Positions 16,031-24,152 are shown, counted from the first letter of the stretch. The stretch: 64,000 bases of DNA from Streptomyces sp. NBC_01381 (GCF_026340305.1 NZ_JAPEPI010000001.1:2542001-2606000); one strand, 5' to 3'. Notes: generated from the letters alone by a model not told the origin. A program made the numbers and translations.

Positions 16031-17406
16031 CACTCGGCATGGATGCGTTCCTCCGGGACCCCGGCCCGCACCAGCGCCGCCGTAGCCGACGCGGACATCC
16101 CCGGCGGCCCGCACAGATAGACGTCGTGCTCGGCGAGGTCCGGCACCAGGTTCCGCAGCGCCTGCGGGGAAATGGGGTCTCCCCTGCTCGAACGAAGTTG
16201 AGAGCTTGGGGAAGGATCGAAGGACGCGTCGGAACGGCCGAGGAGATAGTGCAGTGCCGCACCCCGGCTCCGGGCGATGCCTTCCAGCTCGTCCCGCAGC
16301 ACGAGCTGCTCCGCGCTCCCCGCCCGGTAGAGCAGCGTGATGTCCCCGGGCCCGCCGGGCAGCGTCTCGAAGAGGGCCCGCATCGGCGTGATGCCGACCC
16401 CGCCCGCGAGCAGCAGCACCTTCCGCCGCGTACGCCGATGCGCGGTCAGCGCCCCGAACGGCCCGGTGGCGAGCACCCGCGTGCCCGGCCTGAGCCGCCG
16501 CACCCGCCGGGTGTGGCCGCCGATCGCCTTCACCGTGATCCGCAGGGTGTCGTCCCGCACGGGCGCGGAGAGCGAGAACGGCAGCGCGGTGCGCCACAGC
16601 CCGCGCCGCAGAAAGCGCCACCGGAAGAACTGCCCCGGCTCGGCCCGCAGCCCGTCGAGCCCGATGCCCTGCATCACGACCGAGACGACCCCAGGACCTT
16701 CGTCGCGTACGTCGATGACGCGCAGGCTGTGCCGGAACGCCTGCCGCACCGGCACGACGACGCGGTACCAGACGAGGAGCACCGCGACGACGGCGTGCAG
16801 GAGCGACCAGGCCCACACGGTGAGGACGCTGCCCGCCACATCGGGCCCGGCGAGCTGGTGCACGAAGGCGAGCGCCGCGCCGATGTGGGTCAGCAGATGC
16901 ACGGCCCGCCACGTCTCGTGCGGGACGCGGCGGCGCACCGCACGCGCGGACGTCACGCCGACGGCCACGAACAGCGCGGTGCCGACGGCGGCGAGGGCAA
17001 GACCCGGGTAGCCGAGCAGGTCGAGCGTGGCGTCGACCAGGTCGGTGTCGGCGTGGGCGGCGTATCCGCACAGGGCGAGGAGCGCGTGGCCCAGGCAGAG
17101 GGAGAGGACGTAGCGGCCGCCGAGGGCGTGCCGCCGCGCGAGCCGGTCGGCGCCGACGCCGTGCTCGACGGCGGGGACGCGGGCCATCAGGAACAGCATC
17201 ACGAGGATCCCGTAGCCGGCCAGCAGCCCGGTCAGATGCGCGCCGGTCGCGAAGAGCACGTCGAGCCGCGCCGACGGCTCGGCCTGCGCGGCCCACAGCG
17301 CGGTGACGGCGGCCGCACCGCCGACGATGCCCGCACGGAGGGCGGCGGGGCTGACGCGGAGTGCGGGGCACGCGGCGAGTTGGGGATGGGCTGCCTCGGT
17401 GGTCAC
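16018..17406 (-). CDS. Membrane-bound ferredoxin-NAD(P)H reductase-like flavoprotein
   Basis: This encodes 462 residues. About six membrane segments in residues 25-220 carry histidines suited to haem ligation (LCLGHALLAL, HETWRAVHLLTHIG, LAFVHQLAG), as in ferric-reductase-like transmembrane domains. An FAD-binding barrel follows (PGQFFRWRFLRRGLWRTALP then FSLS, about 260-300). The NAD-binding module has LLAGGVGITPMRALFETLP and DVYLCGPPGM. It probably transfers electrons across the membrane to flavin, haem or metal acceptors. A 40-base dispersed repeat (16173-16212) sits in frame between the two NAD-module motifs and adds about 14 Ser/Arg-rich residues. The C-terminus ends in Phe-Ala-Phe, as is common in this family. 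Confidence 0.8.
   Translation of the reverse strand: MTTEAAHPQLAACPALRVSPAALRAGIVGGAAAVTALWAAQAEPSARLDVLFATGAHLTGLLAGYGILVMLFLMARVPAVEHGVGADRLARRHALGGRYVLSLCLGHALLALCGYAAHADTDLVDATLDLLGYPGLALAAVGTALFVAVGVTSARAVRRRVPHETWRAVHLLTHIGAALAFVHQLAGPDVAGSVLTVWAWSLLHAVVAVLLVWYRVVVPVRQAFRHSLRVIDVRDEGPGVVSVVMQGIGLDGLRAEPGQFFRWRFLRRGLWRTALPFSLSAPVRDDTLRITVKAIGGHTRRVRRLRPGTRVLATGPFGALTAHRRTRRKVLLLAGGVGITPMRALFETLPGGPGDITLLYRAGSAEQLVLRDELEGIARSRGAALHYLLGRSDASFDPSPSSQLRSSRGDPISPQALRNLVPDLAEHDVYLCGPPGMSASATAALVRAGVPEERIHAECFAF
16173..16212. repeat. Dispersed Streptomyces repeat inserted in frame in a coding sequence
   Basis: TGGGGTCTCCCCTGCTCGAA followed by CGAAGTTGAGAGCTTGGGGA is a motif I know as a frequent intergenic element of Streptomyces genomes. 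Here it lies inside the reading frame of the flavoprotein gene and encodes SPSSQLRSSRGDP, an unlikely part of the NAD-binding fold. Confidence 0.65.
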
Positions 17407-17478
17407 GGCCGCAGCGTAGGCGGGCGGTGCGCCTGAAAGTGGCTGGTCAGAGGGGTATCCGTGATCCTTAAGGCGGGC

Positions 17479-17542
17479 TTGAGGATGGGCTCAACGAGGG
17501 TTAAGCATCGGAGCTCCGGTGAACACTTCAGAACCTCTGAAG
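17479..17542. promoter_or_regulatory. Two short palindromes upstream of the TauE/SafE gene
   Basis: TTGAG-GATGGG-CTCAA (17479-17494) and CTTCAGA-ACC-TCTGAAG (17526-17542) are inverted repeats in the 196-base gap between divergent genes. Either could be an operator; no known consensus is matched. Confidence 0.35.
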
Positions 17543-17602
17543 TCCCTCAACTCTCCCCGATTTCATGGACGGCATGATCACCCGATCCATAGGGTCGCGA
17601 TC

Positions 17603-18385
17603 ATGCCTGACATATCGCTGACCACCGTCGTCGTCCTCTGTATCGCCGCCCTCGCGGCAGGCTGGATCGACGCGGTGGTCGGCGGCGGCGGGCTGCTTCT
17701 GCTGCCCGCGCTGCTGATCGGGCTTCCGGGGTCGACCCCGGCCGCGCACGCCCTCGGGACGAACAAGGCCGTCGCCATCGTCGGCACGACCGGCGCCGCG
17801 GTGACGTACGTACGCAAGACACCCGTCGACGTGCCGACCGCCGTGCGCATCGGGCTCGCCGCGCTCGCCGGGTCGATGGGCGGCGCCGTCTTCGCCGCGG
17901 GGATGAGCACCGAGGTGCTCAAGCCCGTCATCATGGTCGTCCTTGTCGCCGTCGGCGCCTTCGTCATCTTCAAGCCCGACTTCGGCACCGCGCCCGCCGC
18001 CCGGCCCGCCTCGCCCAAGAGGATCCTCGCCGCGATCGGCCTCGCGGGCCTCGGCATCGGCTTCTACGACGGGCTCATCGGCCCCGGCACCGGCACCTTC
18101 CTGGTGCTCGCGCTCACCGCCGTGCTCCACCTCGACCTGGTGGCGGCCTCCGCCACCGCCAAGATCGTCAACTGCTGCACCAACGCGGGCGCCCTCGCGA
18201 TGTTCGCCTGGCAGGGCGCTGTCCTGTGGCAACTGGCCGGTCTGATGGCCGTCTTCAACCTCGCGGGCGGCATGTTCGGCGCGCGCACCGCCCTGAAGAA
18301 GGGCAGCGGTTTCGTCCGGGTCGTGCTGCTGACCACCGTGTTCGGGCTCGTGGCCAAGATGGCGTACGAGCAGTGGGTCGCCTAG
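17603..18385 (+). CDS. TauE/SafE-family permease
   Basis: This encodes about 260 residues with about eight membrane segments. The signature GWIDAVVGGGGLLLLPALLI lies near residue 20 and GFYDGLIGPGTGTFLVLALT near 150: the two-repeat layout of TauE/SafE (DUF81) carriers that export sulfite or organosulfur anions. The substrate is unknown. The start at 17603 gives the normal family N-terminus; an in-frame ATG 28 codons upstream adds an unlikely hydrophilic tail. Its position beside the sulfite/nitrite-type reductases is suggestive but not proof of a link. Confidence 0.8.
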   Translation: MPDISLTTVVVLCIAALAAGWIDAVVGGGGLLLLPALLIGLPGSTPAAHALGTNKAVAIVGTTGAAVTYVRKTPVDVPTAVRIGLAALAGSMGGAVFAAGMSTEVLKPVIMVVLVAVGAFVIFKPDFGTAPAARPASPKRILAAIGLAGLGIGFYDGLIGPGTGTFLVLALTAVLHLDLVAASATAKIVNCCTNAGALAMFAWQGAVLWQLAGLMAVFNLAGGMFGARTALKKGSGFVRVVLLTTVFGLVAKMAYEQWVA

Positions 18386-18418
18386 CCGCAGCCGCAGCCG
18401 CAAACACCTTTCGGAGTC

Positions 18419-19060
18419 TCAGCGCACGCCCGTCAGATGGGCGAAGACCACCACGTTGCCCTCGTAGCCGGTCTTGCGCGAGTACGTGCCGCCGCACGTG
18501 ATGACCCGCAGCTCGGGGCGGTCCGCCGCGCCGTACACCTTCTCGTCGGGGAAGTTCTTCGCGGCGTAGACCTCGTTCGCGTCGACGGTGAACATCGCCA
18601 CGCTGCCGTCCCTGCGTTCGACCTCGATGGTGCGGCCCTTGGTCAGGCCGCCCAGGTCGTAGAAGACGGAAGGGCCATCGGCGTTGTCGACGTGCCCCGC
18701 CACGATGGCGGTCCCGGTCTCGCCGGGCGTGGTCCCCGACTCGTACCAGCCCGCGAGATTCGTCTGCTTCGGCGGCGGTACGTCGAGGCTGCCCTGGCGG
18801 GTGAGGCCGAGCCCCATGAGTGGCGCGTCGACCCGGATGGAGGGGATCCGGATCCGGTCGGGCGGCGACGGGGGGAGCGCGGACGACGCGGGGGCGGGGC
18901 CGATGCCGGTGCCCGCCGAAGCCGAAGCCGAAGCGGCCTGCGCGGCGGACGGCTGCGGCGGCGGGCCCGGACCGGCGCCGCTGTGCAGCAGCCAGGCGCC
19001 GGAGCACAGGGCGATGGCGGTGACCGCCCCTATCGCGGAGTTGAGGGTCCATCTGCGCAT
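18419..19060 (-). CDS. Class F sortase
   Basis: This encodes 213 residues. An N-terminal membrane anchor occupies about 8-25, followed by a Pro/Ser/Ala-rich linker to about 65. The sortase domain has the catalytic His in TAIVAGHVDNADG, Cys in LRVITCGGTYSR and Arg just after it. Class F sortases are extracellular transpeptidases of actinobacteria that link proteins to the cell wall, with few substrates known. The gene lies downstream of a probable surface protein on the same strand, and a 12-base-pair hairpin between them could set their ratio. Confidence 0.85.
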   Translation of the reverse strand: MRRWTLNSAIGAVTAIALCSGAWLLHSGAGPGPPPQPSAAQAASASASAGTGIGPAPASSALPPSPPDRIRIPSIRVDAPLMGLGLTRQGSLDVPPPKQTNLAGWYESGTTPGETGTAIVAGHVDNADGPSVFYDLGGLTKGRTIEVERRDGSVAMFTVDANEVYAAKNFPDEKVYGAADRPELRVITCGGTYSRKTGYEGNVVVFAHLTGVR

Positions 19061-19101
19061 ACGTGTTCGTCCTCCTCGGGGTCGGGGAGTCCGGCCCCTC
19101 G

Positions 19102-19145
19102 TCCCCCTCCCGGTCCGCGAGGGACATCGCGGGCCGGGAGGGGGA
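19102..19145 (-). terminator. Hairpin between surface protein and sortase genes
   Basis: TCCCCCTCCCGG and CCGGGAGGGGGA are perfect 12-base arms around a 20-base loop, without a T run. It may partly terminate transcription before the sortase gene, giving more substrate than enzyme. Confidence 0.55.
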
Positions 19146-19183
19146 GGGGGCTTGCGGTACCGGTGGACAGCGGAGGGTGTCCG

Positions 19184-19732
19184 TCAGATCCTGTCGCCTC
19201 TCGCCCGGCGATGCAGGAGCCAGGTACCGCCCGCGGCGGCCACGGCAAGCGCCGCCACACCCGCCGCGGTCTGCACGGGGTCGGGGCCGAGAGCGCCGCC
19301 GACCCCCGTCTTCACATGTCCCTTCGGGGTGACCTGCTGCTCACGGGCGGCGGCCGTGGACGTGATCGTCACGACCAGATCGCCCGCCACCTCCTTGCCG
19401 CCCGAGCCGGAGCCCGAGCACTTCGCGACGATCTCGTACGTGCCGGGCTGCGCCGACGGCGGCACCTTGAACTGCCCGATCGCGTTCTCCTCGTGCGTGC
19501 CCGGCGCCAGTGTGAAGGCGCCCGCGCCCACCGCGCTCGCGTCGCCCGTCGCCGTCCCCTCGCTGCCGCACGCGGTGGTGTTCACCGTGACGGTGCTGCC
19601 GGGAGTGACCGTGGACGGAAAGACCTCCAGGCCCCCGCCGGCGGCGAGCACGGCGGCCGCGGCGGGCGGGGTGAGCAGACCCGCCGATGCGACGGCTAGC
19701 GCGGCGGTGGTCAGCAGGCGGGCTGTGCGCAT
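19184..19732 (-). CDS. Secreted, membrane-anchored surface protein; probable sortase partner
   Basis: This encodes 182 residues. A signal peptide occupies 1-26 (cleavage near AAA-A). A beta-rich domain with two cysteines (TTACGS, AKCSGS) spans about 35-125 and resembles an Ig-like fold. The C-terminal end has PKGHVKTGVGG, a hydrophobic segment (AAGVAALAVAAAGGTWLL) and a basic tail (HRRARGDR). This is the layout of a sortase substrate, but no LPXTG is present. Its place directly before a class F sortase suggests that PKGHVKTGVGG or nearby residues serve as the sorting signal, or that it simply stays membrane-anchored. Confidence 0.7.
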   Translation of the reverse strand: MRTARLLTTAALAVASAGLLTPPAAAAVLAAGGGLEVFPSTVTPGSTVTVNTTACGSEGTATGDASAVGAGAFTLAPGTHEENAIGQFKVPPSAQPGTYEIVAKCSGSGSGGKEVAGDLVVTITSTAAAREQQVTPKGHVKTGVGGALGPDPVQTAAGVAALAVAAAGGTWLLHRRARGDRI

Positions 19733-19782
19733 CGTGCTCGCTCCTCCGAGGGACCTTCAGAGGGCACGGCCCGCGGCACCCC

Positions 19783-19890
19783 CAAGTGCCGCTGCGTCGG
19801 TCGAACCCCGCTCTACCGAGGTAAGTGGCACTTGCCGGAGCACGCCTCCTGAAGGCCCGTCAGAAACTCTGCGGTGGAGCGGCTTCTGAC
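19783..19890. other. Inverted repeats in a gene-free interval
   Basis: The 298 bases between the surface protein and aminotransferase genes hold no supported gene. CAAGTGCC (19783-19790) and GGCACTTG (19827-19834) are inverted copies 36 bases apart near the surface protein promoter. GTCAGAA (19859-19865) and TTCTGAC (19884-19890) form a second pair. They could be operators or RNA structure. Confidence 0.35.
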
Positions 19891-19952
19891 GTTTCGGCGG
19901 ATACGTTCCAGCAGGTCACCCGGCGTGTCGCGGAGAAGAATCCGAAGGGGGT

Positions 19953-19988
19953 GCGGGGCGCCTGTGAATGGGTGACCCGGCGCCCCGC
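19953..19988 (-). terminator. Terminator after the aminotransferase gene
   Basis: GCGGGGCGCC and GGCGCCCCGC are perfect 10-base arms around a 16-base loop, 43 bases past the stop of the class IV aminotransferase gene. Confidence 0.65.
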
Positions 19989-20030
19989 GAGGGACCTGAT
20001 GCCGGCTCAGAAGTCGACACGGGCTTCGCC

Positions 20031-20819
20031 TCAGACGGCGTCCCAGGGTGCGCTCTCGTACGCCTCCGTCACGGCCCGCATCAGCTTCGCGTCGACCGCG
20101 AACTCCGTGTCGTCGATCCGCCGCACCGGCGCGATGCCGCGCGCGTTGGTGACGAAGGCGGCCGTGTACGACGGCAGGTCCGCGAGGGTGACCGGGCCGT
20201 GCCGCGTGGGCAGCCCGGCGTCCGCGAGACGTGGCTCGATCAGCTGCATGGTGATGCCGGCCAGGCAGGGGGCGTCCGGCCAGACGACCTCCGTCCCGTC
20301 GTAGAACGCGATGTTCGTGACGGCGCCCTCGCTGATCGTCCCGTCGGGCCCGGTGAGCAGCGCGTCGTCGAAGCCGGCGCGCCGCGCGAGCTCTCCGTAG
20401 CGGGCCTGTCCGAAGCCGCCCAGATGCTTGATGTGCGGGAAGGGCCGCAGATAGGGCACCGACTGCAGGGCCTGCGCGTCCGCCGGCATCCGGCCCGGCG
20501 CCCGGACGGTGACCATCACGGTCGGTTCGCCGTCGGCGGAGGCGTGGACGAGGACGCGTACGGACGCGTCGGTGATGTCGTCGCGCAGTACGTGCCGGAT
20601 GAGGCCGCGGACGTACTCGCCGTCGAGATCATGGCCGAAGAGCTCGCGCGTCGCCGCGTCGAGCCGGGCCAGATGCAGCGCGAGCCCCTGCGCCGCGCCG
20701 CCCCTGACCTGCAGGGCGGTGAAGTGCCCGACGGCGCCGAGCGCGGGCAGGAGCAGCCGGTCGGCGGTGGCGGCCCGGCCGTCGATCTCAAGGCGCTGTA
20801 CCAGCTCGGGAGTTGTCAT
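20031..20819 (-). CDS. PLP-dependent class IV aminotransferase / aminodeoxychorismate lyase-like
   Basis: This encodes about 262 residues, the size of aminodeoxychorismate lyase and D-amino-acid transaminase relatives. The fold-type IV lysine is in PYLRPFPHIKHLGGFGQARY (about 145-165), and the family signature DDALLTGPDGTISEGAVTNI follows. The start at 20819 (MTTPELVQRLE) avoids a long Ser/Arg-rich extension. The exact reaction is uncertain: aminodeoxychorismate lyase would place it in folate synthesis. It is divergent from the flavin reductase gene. Confidence 0.8.
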   Translation of the reverse strand: MTTPELVQRLEIDGRAATADRLLLPALGAVGHFTALQVRGGAAQGLALHLARLDAATRELFGHDLDGEYVRGLIRHVLRDDITDASVRVLVHASADGEPTVMVTVRAPGRMPADAQALQSVPYLRPFPHIKHLGGFGQARYGELARRAGFDDALLTGPDGTISEGAVTNIAFYDGTEVVWPDAPCLAGITMQLIEPRLADAGLPTRHGPVTLADLPSYTAAFVTNARGIAPVRRIDDTEFAVDAKLMRAVTEAYESAPWDAV

Positions 20820-20899
20820 GCCTCTCACCGTACGAGGTGGCGGGGACCCCGAGGAGACACCCTCTTGGAGACCGGCGCGAGATCGGCCACGGGAGCGAC

Positions 20900-20922
20900 T
20901 TGACCTCAAGCAAGGTTGAGAT
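20900..20922. promoter_or_regulatory. SoxR-like box overlapping the flavin reductase promoter
   Basis: ACCTCAAG-CAAG-GTTGAGAT is an imperfect palindrome (6 of 8 arm positions) of the type bound by SoxR, with TTGACC as a possible -35 at its left edge. From memory, the S. coelicolor gene of this type (SCO2478) belongs to the SoxR regulon. Confidence 0.65.
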
Positions 20923-20937
20923 AGGAGGCTCTTCCCC

Positions 20938-21552
20938 ATGACTCAGAACACGCTTGTCAACGAGACCCCCGTCCCCACCCCCCTGCGCGTCACCGTCATC
21001 ATCGGCAGCAACCGCGAGGGCCGCTTCGGGCCGACCATCGCCGACTGGCTGCTGTCCCGGCTCGGCGAGCGCACGGACTTCGAGGTGGACGTCGTCGACC
21101 TGGCCGATTCCCGGCTGCCGACCGCGCTCTCCTTCGACCCGTCGCCCGAAGTGGTCGCCGAACTGGAGAAGGTCACCCCGAAGCTGGCCGCCGCCGACGC
21201 CTTCGTCGTCCTCACCCCCGAGTACAACCACTCCTACCCCGCGTCGCTGAAGGCCCTCATCGACTGGCACCACGCCGAGTGGCAGGCCAAACCCCTCGCC
21301 TTCGTCTCCTACGGAGGGCTCTCCGGCGGCCTGCGCGCGGTCGAGCATCTGCGCCCGGTCTTCGCCGAGCTGCACACCCACACCATCCGCGACACCGTCT
21401 CCTTCCACAACGCGGGCGGCCTCTTCGACGCCGACGGCACCCACAAGGACCCGACCGGTCCCGACGCGGCGGCGAAGGCGATGCTCGACCAGCTGCAGTG
21501 GTGGGCCTGGGCGCTGCGGAGCGCCAAGGAGGCACGCCCTTACGGCAGTTGA
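20938..21552 (+). CDS. NADPH-dependent FMN reductase family protein
   Basis: This encodes 204 residues with a flavodoxin-like fold. The FMN-binding loop is in VTVIIGSNREGRFGPTIADW near residue 18, and VLTPEYNHSYPASLKALIDW near 90 is the family hallmark. FVSYGGLSGGLRAVEHLR follows near 120. It probably reduces quinones, azo or nitro compounds or free flavin with NADPH. AGGAGG lies 9 bases before the ATG. The SoxR-like box just upstream suggests induction by redox-active compounds such as the organism's own pigments or antibiotics. Confidence 0.85.
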   Translation: MTQNTLVNETPVPTPLRVTVIIGSNREGRFGPTIADWLLSRLGERTDFEVDVVDLADSRLPTALSFDPSPEVVAELEKVTPKLAAADAFVVLTPEYNHSYPASLKALIDWHHAEWQAKPLAFVSYGGLSGGLRAVEHLRPVFAELHTHTIRDTVSFHNAGGLFDADGTHKDPTGPDAAAKAMLDQLQWWAWALRSAKEARPYGS

Positions 21553-21565
21553 GGACTGAAGTTCA

Positions 21566-21627
21566 CTGCGGGTCCGAGCCCCGAAGGGGCGCGGGGAACT
21601 GCGCGACAAGCCCCCACCGGCCCGCAG
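21566..21627. terminator. Repeat-type bidirectional terminator between convergent genes
   Basis: GCCCC-GAA-GGGGC (21578-21590) is followed by GCGGGGAACTGCGCGA, the same motif seen three times at 27331-27520. Outer arms CTGCGGG (21566) and CCCGCAG (21621) also pair. It separates the flavin reductase and histidine kinase genes. Confidence 0.55.
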
Positions 21628-21634
21628 GTCCATC

Positions 21635-22936
21635 TCAGCCGTCGGTCTCCGGCAAGTGGACCGCTGCCACAGCCCCGCAGGGCCACGCATTGCTCAGCTC
21701 CACGCGCGCGCCGATCACCTGCGCCTGGCCGAACGCGATGGTCAGACCGAGGCCCGTGCCCTGACCGCGCTCCCGCGCGCCGGTCTGGAAGCGCCGCGGG
21801 CCGTCCGCGAGGAGATGCTCGGGGAAGCCGGGCCCCTGGTCGCTGACCGTGACCACGGGCCCGGCGACCCGCACCTCCACCGGTTCCGCGCCGTGCCTGC
21901 GGGCGTTCGCCACGAGGTTGGCGACGATCCGCTCCAGGCGGCGCGCGTCGGTGCGTACGAAGACGTCGTCAGGGCCCGCGGCGACGAACCGCACCCCGTA
22001 CCCCGACCGCCGGACGATCCCCTCGACCAGCACGGCCGGCGGATGCACCTCCAGGTCGGGCCGCTCCACCTCCGCGTCGAGCCGCGCCACTTCGAGCAGA
22101 TCCTCCGTGAGGGTGCGCAGGGCCTGCACCCGGTCGAGCACGAGCTCCGTGGGGCGGCCGCGCGGCAGCAGCTCGGCCGCCGTGTGCAGCCCGGTCAGCG
22201 GGGTGCGCAGCTCGTGGGCGACATCGGCGGTGAAGCGCTGCTCGGCCACCAGGCGCCGCTGCAGGGACGCGGCCATCGTGTCGACCGCGGCGGCCAGTTC
22301 GGCCACCTCGTCCTTGCCGTGCCCGGTGCCGCCCCGGACGTCCGGCGACCGCGGATGGCCGATACGGGCGTCCAGCTCGCCCTGGCTGATGCGGCGCGCG
22401 GTGGCCGCCGCGGTCCGCAGTTCGCGGCTGAGCCGGCTGGCAAGGCCGGCGCCGCCGAGCGCGGCGAGCACGACGACGACGGCCCCCGAGACGATCAGCT
22501 GCCGGTCGAACTCGGCCATCTCGGCGGCCTGTTCGCCCAGCGGCTCCCGCACCGACAGGACATGGTCGCCGACCGGCCGCGCCGCCCAGACGGCGGGGTC
22601 GGCGGCGCCCATGTCGAGGTAGGTGGTCCGCCGCCCGTCCAGCGCGGCCGCCCGCAGCGACGCGGGCAGGTCCGGTGAGTCGAGGGCGGCGTCCGTGCCG
22701 TCCGTGGTGTCCGTGTCGACCTGTCCGGTCAGCTCGTACAGCTGACGCACCCGCACCAGCTGCGCGACCGCACCCGACCTGGCGCCCGCGGAGACCTGTT
22801 CGAGCCGCGCGTGGTGCACGAGCAGGCCGATGGCCACGGCGACCACCGCGCAGCCGAGCGAGAGCAGCGCGGCGATCTTCCAGCGCAGGCCGAGCGAGTT
22901 GAGGGCGGCGCGGGCGCGCCGGGCGATGCCCCTCAC
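21635..22936 (-). CDS. Sensor histidine kinase
   Basis: This encodes about 433 residues from a GTG whose bases overlap the TGA of the lipoprotein gene (GTGA). Two membrane segments (about 15-38 and 135-155) flank a sensor loop of about 95 residues with a Tyr/Thr/Asp-rich stretch. HAMP is followed by HisKA with phospho-acceptor His in ADVAHELRTPLTG. The N box is ERIVANLVANARRHG, and the G boxes are VSDQGPGFPEHL and GQGTGLGLTIAFG, so the kinase should be active. No response regulator gene is adjacent. The pairing with a lipoprotein recalls CseA/CseC of the cell-envelope stress system, where CseB would be the missing third member. Confidence 0.85.
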   Translation of the reverse strand: MRGIARRARAALNSLGLRWKIAALLSLGCAVVAVAIGLLVHHARLEQVSAGARSGAVAQLVRVRQLYELTGQVDTDTTDGTDAALDSPDLPASLRAAALDGRRTTYLDMGAADPAVWAARPVGDHVLSVREPLGEQAAEMAEFDRQLIVSGAVVVVLAALGGAGLASRLSRELRTAAATARRISQGELDARIGHPRSPDVRGGTGHGKDEVAELAAAVDTMAASLQRRLVAEQRFTADVAHELRTPLTGLHTAAELLPRGRPTELVLDRVQALRTLTEDLLEVARLDAEVERPDLEVHPPAVLVEGIVRRSGYGVRFVAAGPDDVFVRTDARRLERIVANLVANARRHGAEPVEVRVAGPVVTVSDQGPGFPEHLLADGPRRFQTGARERGQGTGLGLTIAFGQAQVIGARVELSNAWPCGAVAAVHLPETDG

Positions 22937-23661
22937 TCGCCGGGCTCCGAGCCGCGCGAGGGCGCCGGGGCGGGGGACCGGGTGCGGTCCTGGCCCGGCG
23001 TCTTCCCGTAGTTCTTGTAGTTCTTGTAGTTCTTGGTGTCGCTCACCGTGGACATCCGTACGCCGTCCCAGCGGAACCGCACCGCCTGCTCCCCACCGCC
23101 CGCGCACGAGCTGCGCAGCAGCAGATCCGGGCCGATCGTCTCGATGCTCACGCGCTTCCCCGAGGCGAACAGGATGGGGTAGACGCGGCCGCCGAGCGCC
23201 CGGTAGACGGAGAGCACACTGCGTCCGCTCTCCGTGTCGGCGGCCACGAGCAGCTCGGGCTTCCCGTCGCCCGTCAGGTCCTTCAGCATGACCGGCCTGA
23301 GCCCGGCCCGCCCCGGCCGTTCGATCGCGGGGCGGTCGGCGAGGGCGCGCATCCGCGGGTCGGCCCGCAGGACCGCACGGAAGTCGAGGCTGCCGATGCC
23401 CTCCTTGCCCACGTCGGGCAGCCCGTCCAGGGGTTCCGGCGGCGGCTGGTGGGTGGCGGTGTCGGCGCCGGGCGCCTTGGCCGACGTACCCGACCAGGCG
23501 GGCCAGAGCGGCTCGGGGCGCGGCTGCACGGAGACGGACGGCGCGGGCTCACCGGCGTCGAGCCCGTCCACGCTGCCGCATCCGGCAAGCACGACGACCG
23601 CCGCGGCGGCGGCGAAGGGCGCGCCGCGCAGGAGGCGGGGGCGGGGGCGGCTGAGTTTCAT
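22933..23661 (-). CDS. Lipoprotein co-encoded with the sensor kinase
   Basis: This encodes 242 residues. The signal peptide ends in a lipobox (VVLAGC, Cys near 28), so the mature protein is tethered to the outer face of the membrane. A Pro-rich linker precedes a beta-rich domain containing an FG-GAP/VCBS-like stretch (MLKDLTGDGKPELLVAADTE). Three near-identical repeats of Lys-Asn-Tyr (9-base DNA repeats near 23010-23036) lie close to the C-terminus. Its end overlaps the kinase start by four bases, which implies a role in signal input to that kinase, as for CseA. Confidence 0.75.
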   Translation of the reverse strand: MKLSRPRPRLLRGAPFAAAAAVVVLAGCGSVDGLDAGEPAPSVSVQPRPEPLWPAWSGTSAKAPGADTATHQPPPEPLDGLPDVGKEGIGSLDFRAVLRADPRMRALADRPAIERPGRAGLRPVMLKDLTGDGKPELLVAADTESGRSVLSVYRALGGRVYPILFASGKRVSIETIGPDLLLRSSCAGGGEQAVRFRWDGVRMSTVSDTKNYKNYKNYGKTPGQDRTRSPAPAPSRGSEPGE

Positions 23662-23807
23662 GGCCCTGTCGACGTTAGGAAGCGTCCGTCACGGAGACCG
23701 GGAGGTTGTGTAACAGCCGTCGGTACGCCGCCCCGGCGCGCGCGGTTCGGGACCTTCGGCAGGGCCGGTGGCCCTGTCCTGCGAGCGTCTCCGGCGAGAA
23801 TCGGTGC

Positions 23808-24152
23808 ATGACGTCGACGTACGAAACCGGAGAGCCGGCGGTGGTCACCGTGCTGACCACGACCGACACCGCCCAGAAGGCAGAAGACCTCGCGACCGGC
23901 GCGGTGGCGGCGCGGGTCGCCGCGTGCGCGCAGATCGGCGGGCCCGTCGTCTCGGTCTACCGGTGGGAGGGCGGCATCGAGACCGCGCGGGAGTGGCAGA
24001 TCCTGTTCAAGACGGCAGCCGCGCGGTACGACGCCCTTGAGGCGTGGCTGACCGCGGCCCACGACTACGACACCCCCGAGATCATCGCGACACCGGTGGT
24101 GCGGGGCAGCGCCGCGTACCTGGAGTGGGTGGCGCGGGAGACCGCCGAGTGA
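23808..24152 (+). CDS. cutA: Divalent cation tolerance protein CutA
   Basis: This encodes 114 residues, the usual CutA length. The ferredoxin-like trimer family shows in VVTVLTTTDTAQKAEDLATG, the conserved AARVAACAQI, SVYRWEGGIE and YDTPEIIATPVVRGSAAYLE then WVAR. CutA proteins bind copper and other divalent ions; the physiological role is debated. The start at 23808 is the first ATG giving a family-like N-terminus. The stop overlaps the GTG of the next gene (GTGA), so the two are coupled. Confidence 0.9.
   Translation: MTSTYETGEPAVVTVLTTTDTAQKAEDLATGAVAARVAACAQIGGPVVSVYRWEGGIETAREWQILFKTAAARYDALEAWLTAAHDYDTPEIIATPVVRGSAAYLEWVARETAE

Noticed and set aside
19184..19732. An LPXTG sorting motif in the surface protein
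   Set aside because: No LPXTG or close variant is present; only PKGHVKTGVGG precedes the membrane segment.
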